64,000 nt of DNA from Vibrio natriegens NBRC 15636 = ATCC 14048 = DSM 759 (GCF_035621455.1 NZ_CP141822.1:1054001-1118000); one strand, 5' to 3'; shown: positions 17,320-26,691, counted from the first letter of the stretch. Numbers and translations: made by a program. Notes: generated from the letters alone by a model not told the origin.

Positions 17320-18000
17320 ATGGACTTTTCACTGATTATTGAAAGCTTCCCGATTTATCTGAGTGGACTTTGGACAACGGTATGGCTGGTGGGCATTTCG
17401 CTTATCATTGGGCTGAGTGTGTCTATCCCAATGGCGATAGCAAGAAACAGTAAAAACTACGCGTTAAGCATGCCAGCATGGGCGTTTATCTACTTTTTCC
17501 GTGGGACACCGTTACTGGTTCAGCTATACCTCATTTATTACGGTATGGACCAGTTCTTCCCGGTCAAAGATACCCTTTGGGAAAACGCTTGGTTTTGTGC
17601 ACTGGTTGCTTTTGTATTGAATACTTCAGCTTACACGGCGGAGATTATCCGAGGCGCAATTAATGGCTTACCAAAAGGCGAAGTAGAAGCGGCTAAAGCG
17701 TATGGAATGAGTAAATTTAAGACTTACCGTCGTATCATTTTACCGAGTGCATTACGAAGAGCATTACCTGTATATTCAAACGAGGTGATCTTCATGCTGC
17801 ACGGTAGCGCGGTAGCGGGCATTGTAACCATCATGGATCTAACCGGCGCAGCTCGTTTGGTTAACTCACGTTACTACGCTCCATTTGAATCGTTCTTAAC
17901 GGCGGGTTTATTCTATATGTCGCTGACGTTTATCATCCTGTGGTGTTTTAAACAGGCAGAAAAGCGATTGCTGGCCTATTCTCGACCACTAAGCCAATAA
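17320..18000 (+). CDS. artM: Basic amino-acid ABC importer, permease 2
   Basis: A membrane protein of 226 residues with about five helices. The coupling motif EVEAAKAYGMSKFKTYRRIILP lies near residue 125, and RGTPLLVQLYLIYYG near residue 60 is typical of HisM/ArtM permeases. It is the second half of the transmembrane channel and the last gene of the importer operon. It ends 20 bases before a strong terminator shared with xthA. Confidence 0.9.
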   Translation: MDFSLIIESFPIYLSGLWTTVWLVGISLIIGLSVSIPMAIARNSKNYALSMPAWAFIYFFRGTPLLVQLYLIYYGMDQFFPVKDTLWENAWFCALVAFVLNTSAYTAEIIRGAINGLPKGEVEAAKAYGMSKFKTYRRIILPSALRRALPVYSNEVIFMLHGSAVAGIVTIMDLTGAARLVNSRYYAPFESFLTAGLFYMSLTFIILWCFKQAEKRLLAYSRPLSQ

Positions 18001-18020
18001 GACCAACGGCAGCAACAAAT

Positions 18021-18048
18021 AAAAAGAGCGCATCAATGCGCTCTTTTT
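18021..18048. terminator. Bidirectional terminator between the ABC importer and xthA
   Basis: AAAAAGAGCGCA (18021-18032) pairs with TGCGCTCTTTTT (18037-18048) around a four-base loop. The A and T flanks give a U tract on either strand, which suits the two convergent genes. Confidence 0.93.
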
Positions 18049-18065
18049 ATTTAGGTGAGAAAGGA

Positions 18066-18872
18066 CTACTTGAACGTTGACCAGATAGGGGCGTGGTCAG
18101 ATGGTTTTTCAATCCCACGCAGTTCATAGTCGATACCTGATTCGATACATTTCTGTGCCAGTGAAGGCGTCGCTAAAATCACATCGATTCGTAGACCACG
18201 GTTATCATCAAAACCGCGAGAACGGTAATCAAACCACGAAAAACGGTCATTCACTTCTGGGTACAGTTTACGGAAAGTATCTTCAAAGCCCCAGTCTAAT
18301 AAAATTTTCAGCCATTCACGCTCTTCTGGTTGGAACGAACATTTGCCCGTTTTTAGCCAGCGTTTGCGATTTGGCTCGCCAATGCCGATGTCATCATCAA
18401 TTGGGCTGATGTTGATGTCGCCCATAACAATTAATTGTTCATCGTTACTATGATGATCATTCAAATACGTCATTAGGTCTTTGTAGAACTGGCGCTTATA
18501 CGGAAATTTGGTTTCGTGGCTGATATTGTCCCCTTGAGGGAAGTAGCCGTTAAGTACCGTTACCTTTTCACCATTTTCGTCTTCAAAGGTCGCCATTATC
18601 ATGCGCTTTTGATGTTCCTCGTTATCGGTCGGAAAACCTTTCTGCACACTGATAGGTTCTTGCTTACAAAGCATCGCAACACCGTAGTGCGCTTTTTGAC
18701 CATGAAAATACACTTTGTAACCCATGGCTTCGACATCTGCTATTGGAAACGCTTCATCGTGGACTTTGATTTCCTGAAGCCCAATAACGTCAGGCTGGTG
18801 TTTGTCGATGAGCGCCTGGAGCTGATGCAGTCTTGCACGGAGTCCATTGATGTTAAAGCTGATTACTTTCAT
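18066..18872 (-). CDS. xthA: Exodeoxyribonuclease III
   Basis: A protein of 268 residues, full length. The AP-endonuclease/exonuclease III motifs are present: [14 protein letters not shown] at the start, [11 protein letters not shown] with the metal-binding Glu, [15 protein letters not shown], and a C-terminal RIDVILATP and PSDHAPIW with the catalytic Asp-His. The enzyme cleaves at abasic sites and degrades duplex DNA from the 3' end in base-excision repair. It is monocistronic, with no regulatory signal that I can identify. Confidence 0.97.
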   Translation of the reverse strand: MKVISFNINGLRARLHQLQALIDKHQPDVIGLQEIKVHDEAFPIADVEAMGYKVYFHGQKAHYGVAMLCKQEPISVQKGFPTDNEEHQKRMIMATFEDENGEKVTVLNGYFPQGDNISHETKFPYKRQFYKDLMTYLNDHHSNDEQLIVMGDINISPIDDDIGIGEPNRKRWLKTGKCSFQPEEREWLKILLDWGFEDTFRKLYPEVNDRFSWFDYRSRGFDDNRGLRIDVILATPSLAQKCIESGIDYELRGIEKPSDHAPIWSTFK

Positions 18873-18931
18873 ATACTTTTGAACCTATTGTTATCCCTTG
18901 TAATGCCTTTTGGCTAAAGGGTTTTTGAAAA

Positions 18932-19156
18932 CTAATAAAGTGTATTTTGATGGATGATGGCGAGGTTTGTTGAGTAACGCCGCCACTTTGTCGCCATTTT
19001 TATCGCTATACTTTGAGGCCGCTGATCGGGTTGAAATTGACTACCGACGAAAGGTGATCTGGCGTAAACCATCGTTTGTTCAATTTTGACATGACCTAGT
19101 GCCGCTTTCAAATCGAGGATATTACCGCCATTACGCATGAAAGCCCTTGCTTTAGG
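18932..19156 (-). pseudogene. Decayed C-terminal fragment of a tyrosine recombinase/integrase
   Basis: The minus-strand frame upstream of 18932 reads PKARAFMRNGGNILDLKAALGH...EQTMVYA, the box II region of phage-type tyrosine recombinases (GGNI..L...LGH..I..TM.YAH). Directly after YA the family sequence continues in another frame as PDHLSSVVNFNPISGL, so a small deletion has shifted the frame in the middle of the YAHFAPDHL motif. The catalytic Arg and Tyr neighbourhood and the whole N-terminal part are missing. The fragment starts right at the stop codon of the LysR gene and shares its frame. It is a relic of an integrated element, and I see no attachment site or other element genes near it. 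Confidence 0.75.
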
Positions 19157-20044
19157 CTATGCATGGCTCCTTCCACTTTCCTGACAAAGTTTAATCCATG
19201 CCTCTGCAGCTTTAGAGATATATCTCTCTTGATTCCAAACCACGCCAAGTTGCCAATTGATGGAGGGCTGAATAGGTATTATCAGCAGATCTTCGTCAAG
19301 AATACGATTACATAAAGGTTGGGGAAGAAAGGTCACACCAACTCCACTTTTCACGAGAGCAACGAGAAAGTCCCACTGGCTACTACGGGCTGAAATTTGC
19401 GGAGAATACCCTGCTTGTTGGCATTGGCTCAGAATGTAATCACTCAAAGTAAATTCTTCTGTGTAGATATAGAAAGGTTCCTCTTTTAGCTCTTCCCATG
19501 AGATCGAGCTTTTTTCTGACCAAGAAGTTGTGTCAGGTAAAATGGCATGAATGGGATATTCATCAAGGACAAGGTTTGTTAAGCAATCTCTATTCTGAGT
19601 CGCTAACATGGTGATTGCAACATCAAGATCGCCTTCGATAAGTGCCTGCTCAATCCTCCTGCCTCCGTATTCGACGATCGTTAGTTCTACATTCGGGTAG
19701 AGTTGTTTATATTGGCGAATTAATCCAGCGTACAGGGGACCAACCATAGGTGGGATGCCTAAGCGAAGATGACCTCGTTCTAATTTGTTGAGATCAATGA
19801 GTTCGGAGTTTAATTGTGCCGTTGTCTCTAATATTTGTTTTGCCCGAAGATATACGATTTCTCCTGCATCCGTTAGCCAGAACTTTCTCCCCTCACGATG
19901 TATCAGTGGTTGTGCAACAGACTGTTCGAGACTTTGTATCATTTTGCTGATTGTTGGCTGGGTCACGTATAAATTTTCTGAAGCCCGGGTGAAACTTTTT
20001 TGATCAATGAGTTCGACAAAATAACGGAGTGATTTAATGTCCAT
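19157..20044 (-). CDS. LysR-family regulator divergent from cidA/lrgA-cidB/lrgB (CidR-like)
   Basis: A protein of 295 residues with an N-terminal winged helix-turn-helix (residues 1-60, MDIKSLRYFVELIDQKSFTR, QPTISKMIQSLE) and a C-terminal LysR substrate-binding domain. It is divergent from the cidA/lrgA and cidB/lrgB genes, the position and class of CidR, which controls cid operons in response to acidic metabolites such as acetate in Gram-positive bacteria. Autoregulation from the 127-base intergenic region is expected. Its last residues run into an integrase relic in the same frame, so the natural C-terminus might have been altered by that event. Confidence 0.88.
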   Translation of the reverse strand: MDIKSLRYFVELIDQKSFTRASENLYVTQPTISKMIQSLEQSVAQPLIHREGRKFWLTDAGEIVYLRAKQILETTAQLNSELIDLNKLERGHLRLGIPPMVGPLYAGLIRQYKQLYPNVELTIVEYGGRRIEQALIEGDLDVAITMLATQNRDCLTNLVLDEYPIHAILPDTTSWSEKSSISWEELKEEPFYIYTEEFTLSDYILSQCQQAGYSPQISARSSQWDFLVALVKSGVGVTFLPQPLCNRILDEDLLIIPIQPSINWQLGVVWNQERYISKAAEAWIKLCQESGRSHA

Positions 20045-20171
20045 GCTTTGCTCAATTTAGCTATTAGAAAACTATTCCATTTTGGCATGACTTTGATAAT
20101 AAAAATTCACTATATGACTATTTTTGTTCTGGATATAATGTGATCAAAATCTCAGAATGGAGTAAGAAGTC

Positions 20172-20600
20172 ATGAAGGTATTTACTGGTGGATTGCTTAC
20201 CTTGCTGCAAATTGGCTTGTTATCTGCGATATGGTGGATTGCCGAGTATTTGGTTAAACAGTTTAATTTTCCGGTGCCAGCTAATTTGGCTGGGATGTTG
20301 ATATTACTGTTGTGTCTGTTTCTTGGTGTGATCAAAGCAAGCTGGTTACGTAAAGGTGCAACTTGGCTGTTAGCTGAAATGCTATTGTTCTTTGTACCAG
20401 CTGTAGTTGCCGTGGTGAAATACCAATCCCTGATGGAAACGGAAGGATTACGAATATTTGTTGTATTACTGATTAGTACAGTTTTAGTTTTGGGAATTAC
20501 GGCTGCGGTTGTTGATCGTGTTTATCGTTTTGAGTTGCAGTTGTCCCGGAGAAAAAGCAACAGACACTACCAAAAACTGACAAAACATACGGAGCACTAA
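20172..20600 (+). CDS. CidA/LrgA family holin-like membrane protein
   Basis: A protein of 142 residues with four predicted membrane helices and the family stretch FPVPANLAGMLILLLCLFLGV near residue 35. CidA/LrgA proteins are holin-like pore formers first linked to murein hydrolase control, and more recently to export or uptake of small organic acids such as pyruvate together with CidB/LrgB. A TGGAGTAAG ribosome site precedes the ATG. The next gene starts two bases after the stop, so the two are translated together. Confidence 0.9.
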   Translation: MKVFTGGLLTLLQIGLLSAIWWIAEYLVKQFNFPVPANLAGMLILLLCLFLGVIKASWLRKGATWLLAEMLLFFVPAVVAVVKYQSLMETEGLRIFVVLLISTVLVLGITAAVVDRVYRFELQLSRRKSNRHYQKLTKHTEH

Positions 20601-20602
20601 CT

Positions 20603-21298
20603 ATGTTCGAAACAGATTTTGGATTGGGTATATTGTGTTTATTGATGACGGTTGTTTTTTATTATTTGAGCAAAATACTTTATCAGCGTAAAAAAACGAT
20701 TTTTTTGATGCCTTTGTTGCTGGCGCCCTTGTTGCTGATTGTGGTCGTGTTCGCTTTTCATATTCCTTATCAATCTTATATGTCAGAGTCTCATTGGCTG
20801 TTGTGGATGCTTGGCCCTGCCACTGTTGCTTTTGCTATTCCTGTGTATGACAACCGTCGTCTTATTCAACGGCATTGGTTATCCATGTCAATTGGTGTTC
20901 TTACGTCCATTTTTGTAGCCATAGGAAGCTCTGTTTTGTTGGCCAAAATCTTTGGCCTGTCAGCGATTTTGCAGAAAAGCTTAGCAATGCGTTCTATTAC
21001 GACGCCTTTTGCGGTTGAAGCGAGTAAATTGATAGGTGGTCAAGAAGATTTAACGGCATTATTTGTCGTGATGACTGGTGTCATCGGAATGGCTGTTGGA
21101 GAAGTAATTCTTACCGTTTTATCCATTCGTTCACGCTTGGGTAAGGGGTCAAGTCTGGGAGCTTCTGCTCACGGAGCGGGTACTGCAAAAGCCTATCAAC
21201 TGGGAAGTTCTGAAGGGGTCATATCCAGCGTTGCGATGATGCTCGCTGGTATGATTACTGTGTTATTGGCACCAGTTATTGGCCATCTTTTATGGTAA
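20603..21298 (+). CDS. CidB/LrgB family membrane protein
   Basis: A protein of 231 residues with about seven membrane helices. The family signature is visible at residues 125-145 (KSLAMRSITTPFAVEAS) and in GASAHGAGTAKAYQLG near the C-terminus. It works with the CidA/LrgA protein encoded just upstream. In bacteria and plastids this pair is tied to lysis control and to transport of pyruvate, glycolate or similar acids. The LysR regulator divergent to it is its probable regulator. No strong terminator follows; a MITE-like element starts about 90 bases downstream. Confidence 0.9.
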   Translation: MFETDFGLGILCLLMTVVFYYLSKILYQRKKTIFLMPLLLAPLLLIVVVFAFHIPYQSYMSESHWLLWMLGPATVAFAIPVYDNRRLIQRHWLSMSIGVLTSIFVAIGSSVLLAKIFGLSAILQKSLAMRSITTPFAVEASKLIGGQEDLTALFVVMTGVIGMAVGEVILTVLSIRSRLGKGSSLGASAHGAGTAKAYQLGSSEGVISSVAMMLAGMITVLLAPVIGHLLW

Positions 21299-21391
21299 AT
21301 AAGGTTTTTCAGTTGGAACCTAATCATGTCATAAACCTCATATACTAATCCCAGTTGGCATTTATTAATGTATTTTCATAATCCATGCTCT

Positions 21392-21569
21392 GGGTCTGTT
21401 GACCTAACTGATAAGCCGATGACGCAGTATAAAGGAGCCACAAACACTGCCCCTACTAAAAGCGTTTTACTCTTTGTTGAGAGGTGTTTTGCTGAGAATG
21501 GCTAGGCTGCAAACAACTAGCCGTCCGCCTCTCGCCGCGATTAAAAAGCGTTTGTCTCGAACAAAATGT
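21392..21569. mobile_element. MITE-like element, copy 1, internally deleted and missing one end
   Basis: It begins with GGGTCTGTTGACCT, the outer end of the complete copy at 48563-48831, then jumps to the internal part that starts ACTGATAAGCCGATGACGCAG. It stays similar to copy 2 up to CTCGAACAAAATGT. In copy 2 the two joined points both lie at a GTTGACCT 8-mer, so a deletion of about 70 bases between these direct repeats explains the structure. The right terminal repeat is not recognisable. The hairpin core (AAAAGCGTTTTA, GAGAGG/CCTCTC) is kept. It encodes nothing and lies 22 bases after the ybaM stop. Confidence 0.8.
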
Positions 21570-21591
21570 AGTGGCAATTGTTAAAGCCAGC

Positions 21592-21759
21592 TTACTGTTT
21601 AGATTTTAATTTGTTCTCTAAATCTATTTGCACTATTTTCAAAGCACTTAACGCAACTTCAGGGTCAACTTCGTTTGATTCGAGTAAGTAGATGAGGTCG
21701 ACGGCCAGTTTTACATCATCTGGTGCATCGCCAAGAGGAGAGGTTGGTTGGTCAGACAT
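21592..21759 (-). CDS. ybaM: YbaM family small protein (DUF2496)
   Basis: A protein of 55 residues, starting [20 protein letters not shown], with the conserved [20 protein letters not shown] core of YbaM/DUF2496. It is acidic and helical, and its function is unknown. In E. coli ybaM follows priC; the same pair is found here, with the priC stop and the ybaM start overlapping (TAATG). The close coupling and the conserved neighbourhood make this tiny gene reliable. It is the last gene of the dinG-yfcA-priC-ybaM group. Confidence 0.88.
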   Translation of the reverse strand: MSDQPTSPLGDAPDDVKLAVDLIYLLESNEVDPEVALSALKIVQIDLENKLKSKQ

Positions 21760-22304
21760 TACTGATGTTTTTCCCTGTGAGTGATTTGGTTTTCGAGCTT
21801 AACTAACGCCGCTTCGCAGCGTTCCAGCCGTTGTTCTGTAGCGAGTAAAACCTTCTGCGCTTCTGCGCGCATGAAACTCGGAGCTGTTGCTACTGCTCTC
21901 TCTTTTTCAAGGACCATTTCTCGTAAACGACGAGCCCACTCTTGATGCTGAGCAAGCTCTTGATACAGAACATTGATAGGTTTTCGAAAATGGCTGCTGT
22001 GCTTGATTTCGTTTTTACGGATTTTGGTTGTTGAGATTTCTCGCTGGATGGCGGCAATCTGTGCGACTAAACGTTCAGTAAGATATTCAGCGCGCAGGGC
22101 GGTTAACTTGCCTTCGTTCTGCTCTCGAACGATGGCACCCAGTGTCGACTTGGCTTCTTTGACGCATGGTGTGAGTAATCGAGAACGACAGCTAAACAGA
22201 CGTTCATCAAAAAGCGGCACATGATGTTCGCCTCTTTGACGATCAAGCATGGCGGCTTGTTTTGCCATCTGCTCTAAGTGTGCTGAAAGTTGATCGATGT
22301 TCAT
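21759..22304 (-). CDS. priC: Primosomal replication protein PriC (N'')
   Basis: A protein of 181 residues from [14 protein letters not shown], mostly alpha-helical and rich in Gln, Arg and Glu, as PriC proteins are. PriC binds SSB and gapped forks and reloads DnaB helicase when replication forks stall. The start at 22304 overlaps the stop of yfcA (ATGA), so the longer frame from 22322 is not preferred. Sequence identity with enterobacterial PriC is low, but the length, the helical pattern and the neighbour ybaM support the call. Confidence 0.85.
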   Translation of the reverse strand: MNIDQLSAHLEQMAKQAAMLDRQRGEHHVPLFDERLFSCRSRLLTPCVKEAKSTLGAIVREQNEGKLTALRAEYLTERLVAQIAAIQREISTTKIRKNEIKHSSHFRKPINVLYQELAQHQEWARRLREMVLEKERAVATAPSFMRAEAQKVLLATEQRLERCEAALVKLENQITHREKHQ

Positions 22305-23086
22305 GTTAACCCTACAAACCAAGCATCATAGGCCAATTTAATAGCAAGTATGCTCACCACGGTAACGAATACCGGGCGAATGAATTTAGCGCCAAAGTGA
22401 ATCGCAGAATGAGCGCCGACAAAAGCACCTGCCATTAAGCATAGCCCCATCGTTAAGCCTAGCACCCAGTTGATATGCCCCAATACTGCAAAAGTAATGA
22501 GGGAAGTAAAGTTACTGGTAAAGTTCATTGCTTTTGCCAGGCCAGAAGCAAGTAGGATATTCAGTCGATAGAGTGCCATTGAACTCACCGTCCAGAATGC
22601 ACCTGTTCCAGGACCTGCCAGCCCATCGTAGAAGCCAAGTGAAAAGCCTTGTGCATATTGCTTTTTATGTAGTCGAGGACACGGCTCTGGTATTGGACTT
22701 TGGTGTGTCGTTTTCGGCGTTTTATGGAAAACGGTATATAGAGCAGCTGCCAAGATGATCAGCGGCAATACTTTCTCCAACCACTCGGTACTGATAGCGT
22801 CGACAAACAGCGTACCAACGGTTGCTCCTATTAAGGTGGCAACGAAGGCTCTTCCCCAGCATCTTGGGCGGAATAAACGCTTTTTGTAGTAGGTGAAAGC
22901 CGCCGTCGAAGAGGCAAACGTCGCGGCGAGTTTGTTTGTTCCCAGAGCGATGTGGGGAGGAAGCCCCAAAGATAACAACGTTGGGACGGTTAGCATACCA
23001 CCACCACCAGCAACGGCATCGATGAATCCAGCAACAAAAGCGACAAGCGCCAACACCAGCAACATGCCTGGCTCAATCATTTCCAT
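22301..23086 (-). CDS. yfcA: TSUP family transporter YfcA
   Basis: A protein of 261 residues with about eight membrane helices. Two TSUP/TauE-type repeats are visible: AGFIDAVAGGGGMLTVPTLL near residue 20 and GFYDGLAGPGTGAFW near residue 155. The family exports or imports sulfur compounds, sulfonates or organic anions; the substrate of YfcA is not established. It overlaps priC by four bases and starts 14 bases after the dinG stop, so all four genes are probably one transcript. Confidence 0.92.
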   Translation of the reverse strand: MEMIEPGMLLVLALVAFVAGFIDAVAGGGGMLTVPTLLSLGLPPHIALGTNKLAATFASSTAAFTYYKKRLFRPRCWGRAFVATLIGATVGTLFVDAISTEWLEKVLPLIILAAALYTVFHKTPKTTHQSPIPEPCPRLHKKQYAQGFSLGFYDGLAGPGTGAFWTVSSMALYRLNILLASGLAKAMNFTSNFTSLITFAVLGHINWVLGLTMGLCLMAGAFVGAHSAIHFGAKFIRPVFVTVVSILAIKLAYDAWFVGLT

Positions 23087-23100
23087 AAATGGTTTTTCTT

Positions 23101-25176
23101 CTAATATTCTATTTTACGTTTAAATGGCGGCAGCGAGTCTATTAACGCTTGCCCATATCTTTTTGTGACAAGGCGTCTATCTAGAATGGTTACTCTACCA
23201 GAATCACGCTCTTTTCGCAGTAACCGACCAACGCCTTGGATCAGCTTTTTACTCGCATCTGGTACTGTGATCTGCATAAATGGATTTCCGCCTTTCTTTT
23301 CGATGTATTCGGAATGAGCCTGTTCTACAGGAGAAGTCGGAACACCAAATGGTATCTTGGTAATGACCAGGTTTTCGAGAAGCTCACCCGGTAAATCAAG
23401 TCCTTCAGAAAAGCTTCCGGTACCAAATAGAACACTGGTTTTATTTGTTTCTATTAGCTTTTTATGTTTTTTTAGAATTTCTTGGCGCGAGCTTTCACCT
23501 TGTACTTGCAACGCCCAGCCTCGCTTAACAAAGTCTGTAGACAAGGCCTCGGCGACTTGGTTCATTTGCCAGTAAGAAGAGAATAATACTAAGTTGGCTT
23601 TATTGTCTTCTAAGTACTTAGGCAATATCTCAATAAGATATTCAGTAAACTGAGGTGCAGGCGGTTCATATTTCATCGCTGGAATAAGTAACTCAGCCTG
23701 GTTCTGATAATCAAATGGTGAAGCCAACGCTAAAAACTGAGTGCCAGACTCTGGTTTACCATCAATGCCAGCTTGATGACAAAAGTAATGGAACGAATTT
23801 AGTGCTCTAATCGTTGCCGATACTAATACCGCACCAATACAGCGACTCCAAATTTGTTGGTCAAGCTGCCAGCCGATTTCCAACGGGGAAACGCTGACGA
23901 TGAAGTCTCCTTCACGATCTGGGTGTTTTTGTAACCATCGAGCCAGAGGCGCGCCTTTTTCACGTGTCGGTTCAGCCATCAGGTGCCAGACTTGGGCGAG
24001 GTTTTCTAAACGTTGGATATAGAACCCCAGCTCCGCAAGCGCAGGTTCGGCTAACCTGGTCGAAAGTTCCCCATCTTTTACACGCTCAGCGATAAGATCG
24101 GCGATTTTTGCGACACTTTGATTCGCTTTCTTACTCGCCTGCTTTAGATCTTTTGATTGATTTTCCAACCACGTCGGCAGCTCTCCGTGCTCAAAGCGAT
24201 AAATGTCTTGGTCAAAGTGGGCAGGGTCAAACTGCTTTGCCAACTGGCTAAGCTCAGGTATCAAGGTTTGCACGGATTCCTGTAAATCATTTCGGAATCG
24301 AGATACGCGTTTTTCATCCGCTAGCGAGGAAAACTTGCTGATTGATTGATTGAGCTTTTCTAACCACGCGGCAGCACCCTTCAAACTCGCTGATGCAGAC
24401 GCATGATCGCGCGCGACATGCGGTAAGTGATGCGCTTCGTCGAAGACATAAATGGTGTTTTCGGGCTCTGGTAAAATCACGCCACCCCCTAAGTCGGCAT
24501 CAGCCATTACTAGAGAATGGTTTGCAATGATGACGTCGTTTTTATCTAACTCTGAGCGAGCCTTTTGAAAAGGACAACCACGATGTCCTGGCAAACTGTT
24601 ATTGCAACTGTGCTTATCACTGACAATAAGCTGCCACAGCTGGTCATCAATAGGTTTTGGCCACGAGTCACGATCCCCGTCCCATTTGCCTTGAGCTAGA
24701 GAGCGATACATCGTCTCCAACAGCTCAATATCTTTTTTCTTAGGCTTGGTTTCGAACATTGCTAATTGGCCGCCATCGACCCCGCTCGCCGTAGCAAGTT
24801 TTTCTGCACAACAATAACGTTGCCTACCTTTTGCCAGAATAAAAGAAAACTCTTTATCCGTTAGTCGGCGGTATAAAGGTAAATCCTTGTTAATAAGCTG
24901 CTCTTGTAGCGCGACAGTGGCAGTAGATATCACCACTTTGCGATTGTTGTGAACGGCGACTGGAATGGCTGCCATCAGGTAGGAGAGAGACTTACCTATA
25001 CCAGTCCCTGCTTCTGCGACCAGCATGCGGTTAGATTTATGATATTGGCCACAAAGTGTTTTTGCTATTTCAGCAACGAGATAGTTTTGCGCTCTTCTAG
25101 GAACAAAGTTATCAAGCTGAGCTTGTAAGTTCTGGTAGCTATGGCGAATCGATTTTTGAATGTTACTGGTCAGCAT
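23101..25176 (-). CDS. dinG: ATP-dependent DNA helicase DinG
   Basis: A protein of 691 residues from MLTSNIQKSIRHS; an upstream in-frame ATG at 25212 adds a stretch absent from family members. Motif I is AEAGTGIGKSLSYL, motif II is the DEAH box in YVFDEAHHLPHV, and the C-terminal motif VI is QGVGRLLRKERDSGR. Cysteines between motifs I and II (YCCAEK, HSCNN, RGCPF) fit the iron-sulfur domain of XPD-like 5'-3' helicases. DinG resolves R-loops and other blocks to replication forks. A weak LexA-like sequence (25223-25238) lies just upstream. Confidence 0.95.
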   Translation of the reverse strand: MLTSNIQKSIRHSYQNLQAQLDNFVPRRAQNYLVAEIAKTLCGQYHKSNRMLVAEAGTGIGKSLSYLMAAIPVAVHNNRKVVISTATVALQEQLINKDLPLYRRLTDKEFSFILAKGRQRYCCAEKLATASGVDGGQLAMFETKPKKKDIELLETMYRSLAQGKWDGDRDSWPKPIDDQLWQLIVSDKHSCNNSLPGHRGCPFQKARSELDKNDVIIANHSLVMADADLGGGVILPEPENTIYVFDEAHHLPHVARDHASASASLKGAAAWLEKLNQSISKFSSLADEKRVSRFRNDLQESVQTLIPELSQLAKQFDPAHFDQDIYRFEHGELPTWLENQSKDLKQASKKANQSVAKIADLIAERVKDGELSTRLAEPALAELGFYIQRLENLAQVWHLMAEPTREKGAPLARWLQKHPDREGDFIVSVSPLEIGWQLDQQIWSRCIGAVLVSATIRALNSFHYFCHQAGIDGKPESGTQFLALASPFDYQNQAELLIPAMKYEPPAPQFTEYLIEILPKYLEDNKANLVLFSSYWQMNQVAEALSTDFVKRGWALQVQGESSRQEILKKHKKLIETNKTSVLFGTGSFSEGLDLPGELLENLVITKIPFGVPTSPVEQAHSEYIEKKGGNPFMQITVPDASKKLIQGVGRLLRKERDSGRVTILDRRLVTKRYGQALIDSLPPFKRKIEY

Positions 25177-25692
25177 ACGGGCCTCAAATGCGTTGGAGGC
25201 GAATAGTAGCACACATCACTAGCTGTAAAGTAGTTCACAAAATGGAATGCTTTTGTTCGGAATATGGATCTTCTTCACAAAAAAAGATTGAACCTAATCT
25301 AAATGAAATCGAGTTCATTAGTATTTATATATAAAATACTCTATTTTATAAAAATTAAAGAATAAAAATCTAATTTAGTGGTTATTTTTTAATCCGAACG
25401 TGGTGTTTATATTTGTAATTAATGGTTGTGTAATTGTGAAAAAATCAAGTTTATTGTTTAGATGTTAATCTAAAAAATGATATGTAAAATATCAACTTGT
25501 TGTTAAATAAGATCTTTTTTGTTTTTTTACATTCGAGTTTAGAAAATTTGACAGGCAGAACAATCTTTTGCACTCTAGGTTCAGATTTTGGGAAAGCATT
25601 GCGTAACAACCAGTTAACGCTAGCGCTCAAAAAAATAAAAAAAGGGAATTCGGAAAGGATATCCCAAACTAAGAAAAGGCAGTGGATTAATT
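25177..25692. promoter_or_regulatory. AT-rich region upstream of the porin gene
   Basis: About 515 bases, very AT-rich between 25300 and 25480, with runs of A and T that suggest intrinsic curvature or H-NS binding. AGTATTT (25320-25326) and AAATACT (25334-25340) form a 7-bp inverted repeat. It should hold the porin promoter, and the ribosome site GGAAAGGATATCC region ends shortly before 25693. No coding frame looks real. Confidence 0.4.
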
Positions 25693-26691
25693 ATGAAAAA
25701 GACTCTTTTAGCATTAGCAGTTGCAACTGTATCTACTTCTGCACTTGCTGCAGGCAACATCTACGACGACGGTACTACAGCGTTCAACGTAAAAGGTGAA
25801 ATCGATACTTACCTAAGTGCTGCTGAAACAACAGTAACTAGCGCTGGTGTAGCTACTGAATCTGACTCTGATCTTGACGTAGACCTATGGGCTAAAATCC
25901 AGATCGATGCAACACACAAGCTAAACGACAGCGTAACTGCATTCGGTTCTTTCGAAATCGAAAACGGCAACGGTTTCAACGGTTGGGAAGGCAAGTTGGA
26001 TGATGATCATTCAATGAAAACTGACGACCTTTACTTCGGCTTCAGCGTTGGTGAAAACTTCGGTATCGCTGCTGGTGAAGTTGGTGACTTCGGTGATTCT
26101 CTAGACGCAATCACAATCGATAACACTAACGAAGGTTTCGGTTACATGGATGACTTCGTTAGCTCTCTAGAGTCTGCTGGCCATGCAGTTTCACTTAAGT
26201 ACACAACTGGCGGTCTTAAGTTAATTGCTGACTCTTACCTATCTTCTAACGAAGATGAAGATGTAGCATACGGTGTATCTGCTCAGTACGCATTTAACGA
26301 AATGTTCACTGTAGGCGCTACTTACCAAGATCAAGGTAACCGTGGCCATGGTGATGATCACCAAATCATGGGTGTAGCAGCACGTATGAGCATCGCTAAC
26401 TTCGGCGCGGCAGTGAACTACGTGTCTGAAGACATCGATGGCGCTACTGACCTAGAAACAATTTCTGCTGCTCTAGACTACCAAATCGAAAAAGCACGTC
26501 TTTACACTTCATTCGGTTTCACTGAAGGTGACAACGACGAAGAAATCAACTACTACACTGTTGGTGCAGACTACGCAGTTTCTAGCAACATCGCAGCATT
26601 CGTAGAATACTCTGATTACGAAAACAAAACAGACAGCAACAACAAAACAGAAGCTGATGGTGCTGTAGCTGGTATGTACTACACATTCTAA
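25693..26691 (+). CDS. Outer-membrane general porin, Gram-negative porin family
   Basis: A protein of 332 residues with signal peptide MKKTLLALAVATVSTSALA. The mature part alternates short beta-strands, is strongly acidic with repeated Asp/Glu loops (SDSDLDVD, NEDEDV, EGDNDEE) and ends in the classical YYTF with C-terminal phenylalanine needed for BAM-mediated insertion. These features match 16-strand trimeric porins of Vibrio and Photobacterium (OmpL/OmpU-like). The codon choice is highly biased (GAA, GGT, AAC, CTA), a sign of high expression. The pore specificity cannot be told. Confidence 0.92.
   Translation: MKKTLLALAVATVSTSALAAGNIYDDGTTAFNVKGEIDTYLSAAETTVTSAGVATESDSDLDVDLWAKIQIDATHKLNDSVTAFGSFEIENGNGFNGWEGKLDDDHSMKTDDLYFGFSVGENFGIAAGEVGDFGDSLDAITIDNTNEGFGYMDDFVSSLESAGHAVSLKYTTGGLKLIADSYLSSNEDEDVAYGVSAQYAFNEMFTVGATYQDQGNRGHGDDHQIMGVAARMSIANFGAAVNYVSEDIDGATDLETISAALDYQIEKARLYTSFGFTEGDNDEEINYYTVGADYAVSSNIAAFVEYSDYENKTDSNNKTEADGAVAGMYYTF

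Noticed and set aside
19157..21298. LysR plus cidAB/lrgAB as a possible toxin-antitoxin or phage holin module brought in with the integrase relic
   Set aside because: The cid/lrg genes and a LysR neighbour are a known chromosomal arrangement; there are no other phage genes and composition does not differ.
25223..25238. LexA box before dinG (CTGTAAAGTAGTTCAC)
   Set aside because: The second half ends CAC rather than CAG and the central AT pattern is poor; kept only as a remark.
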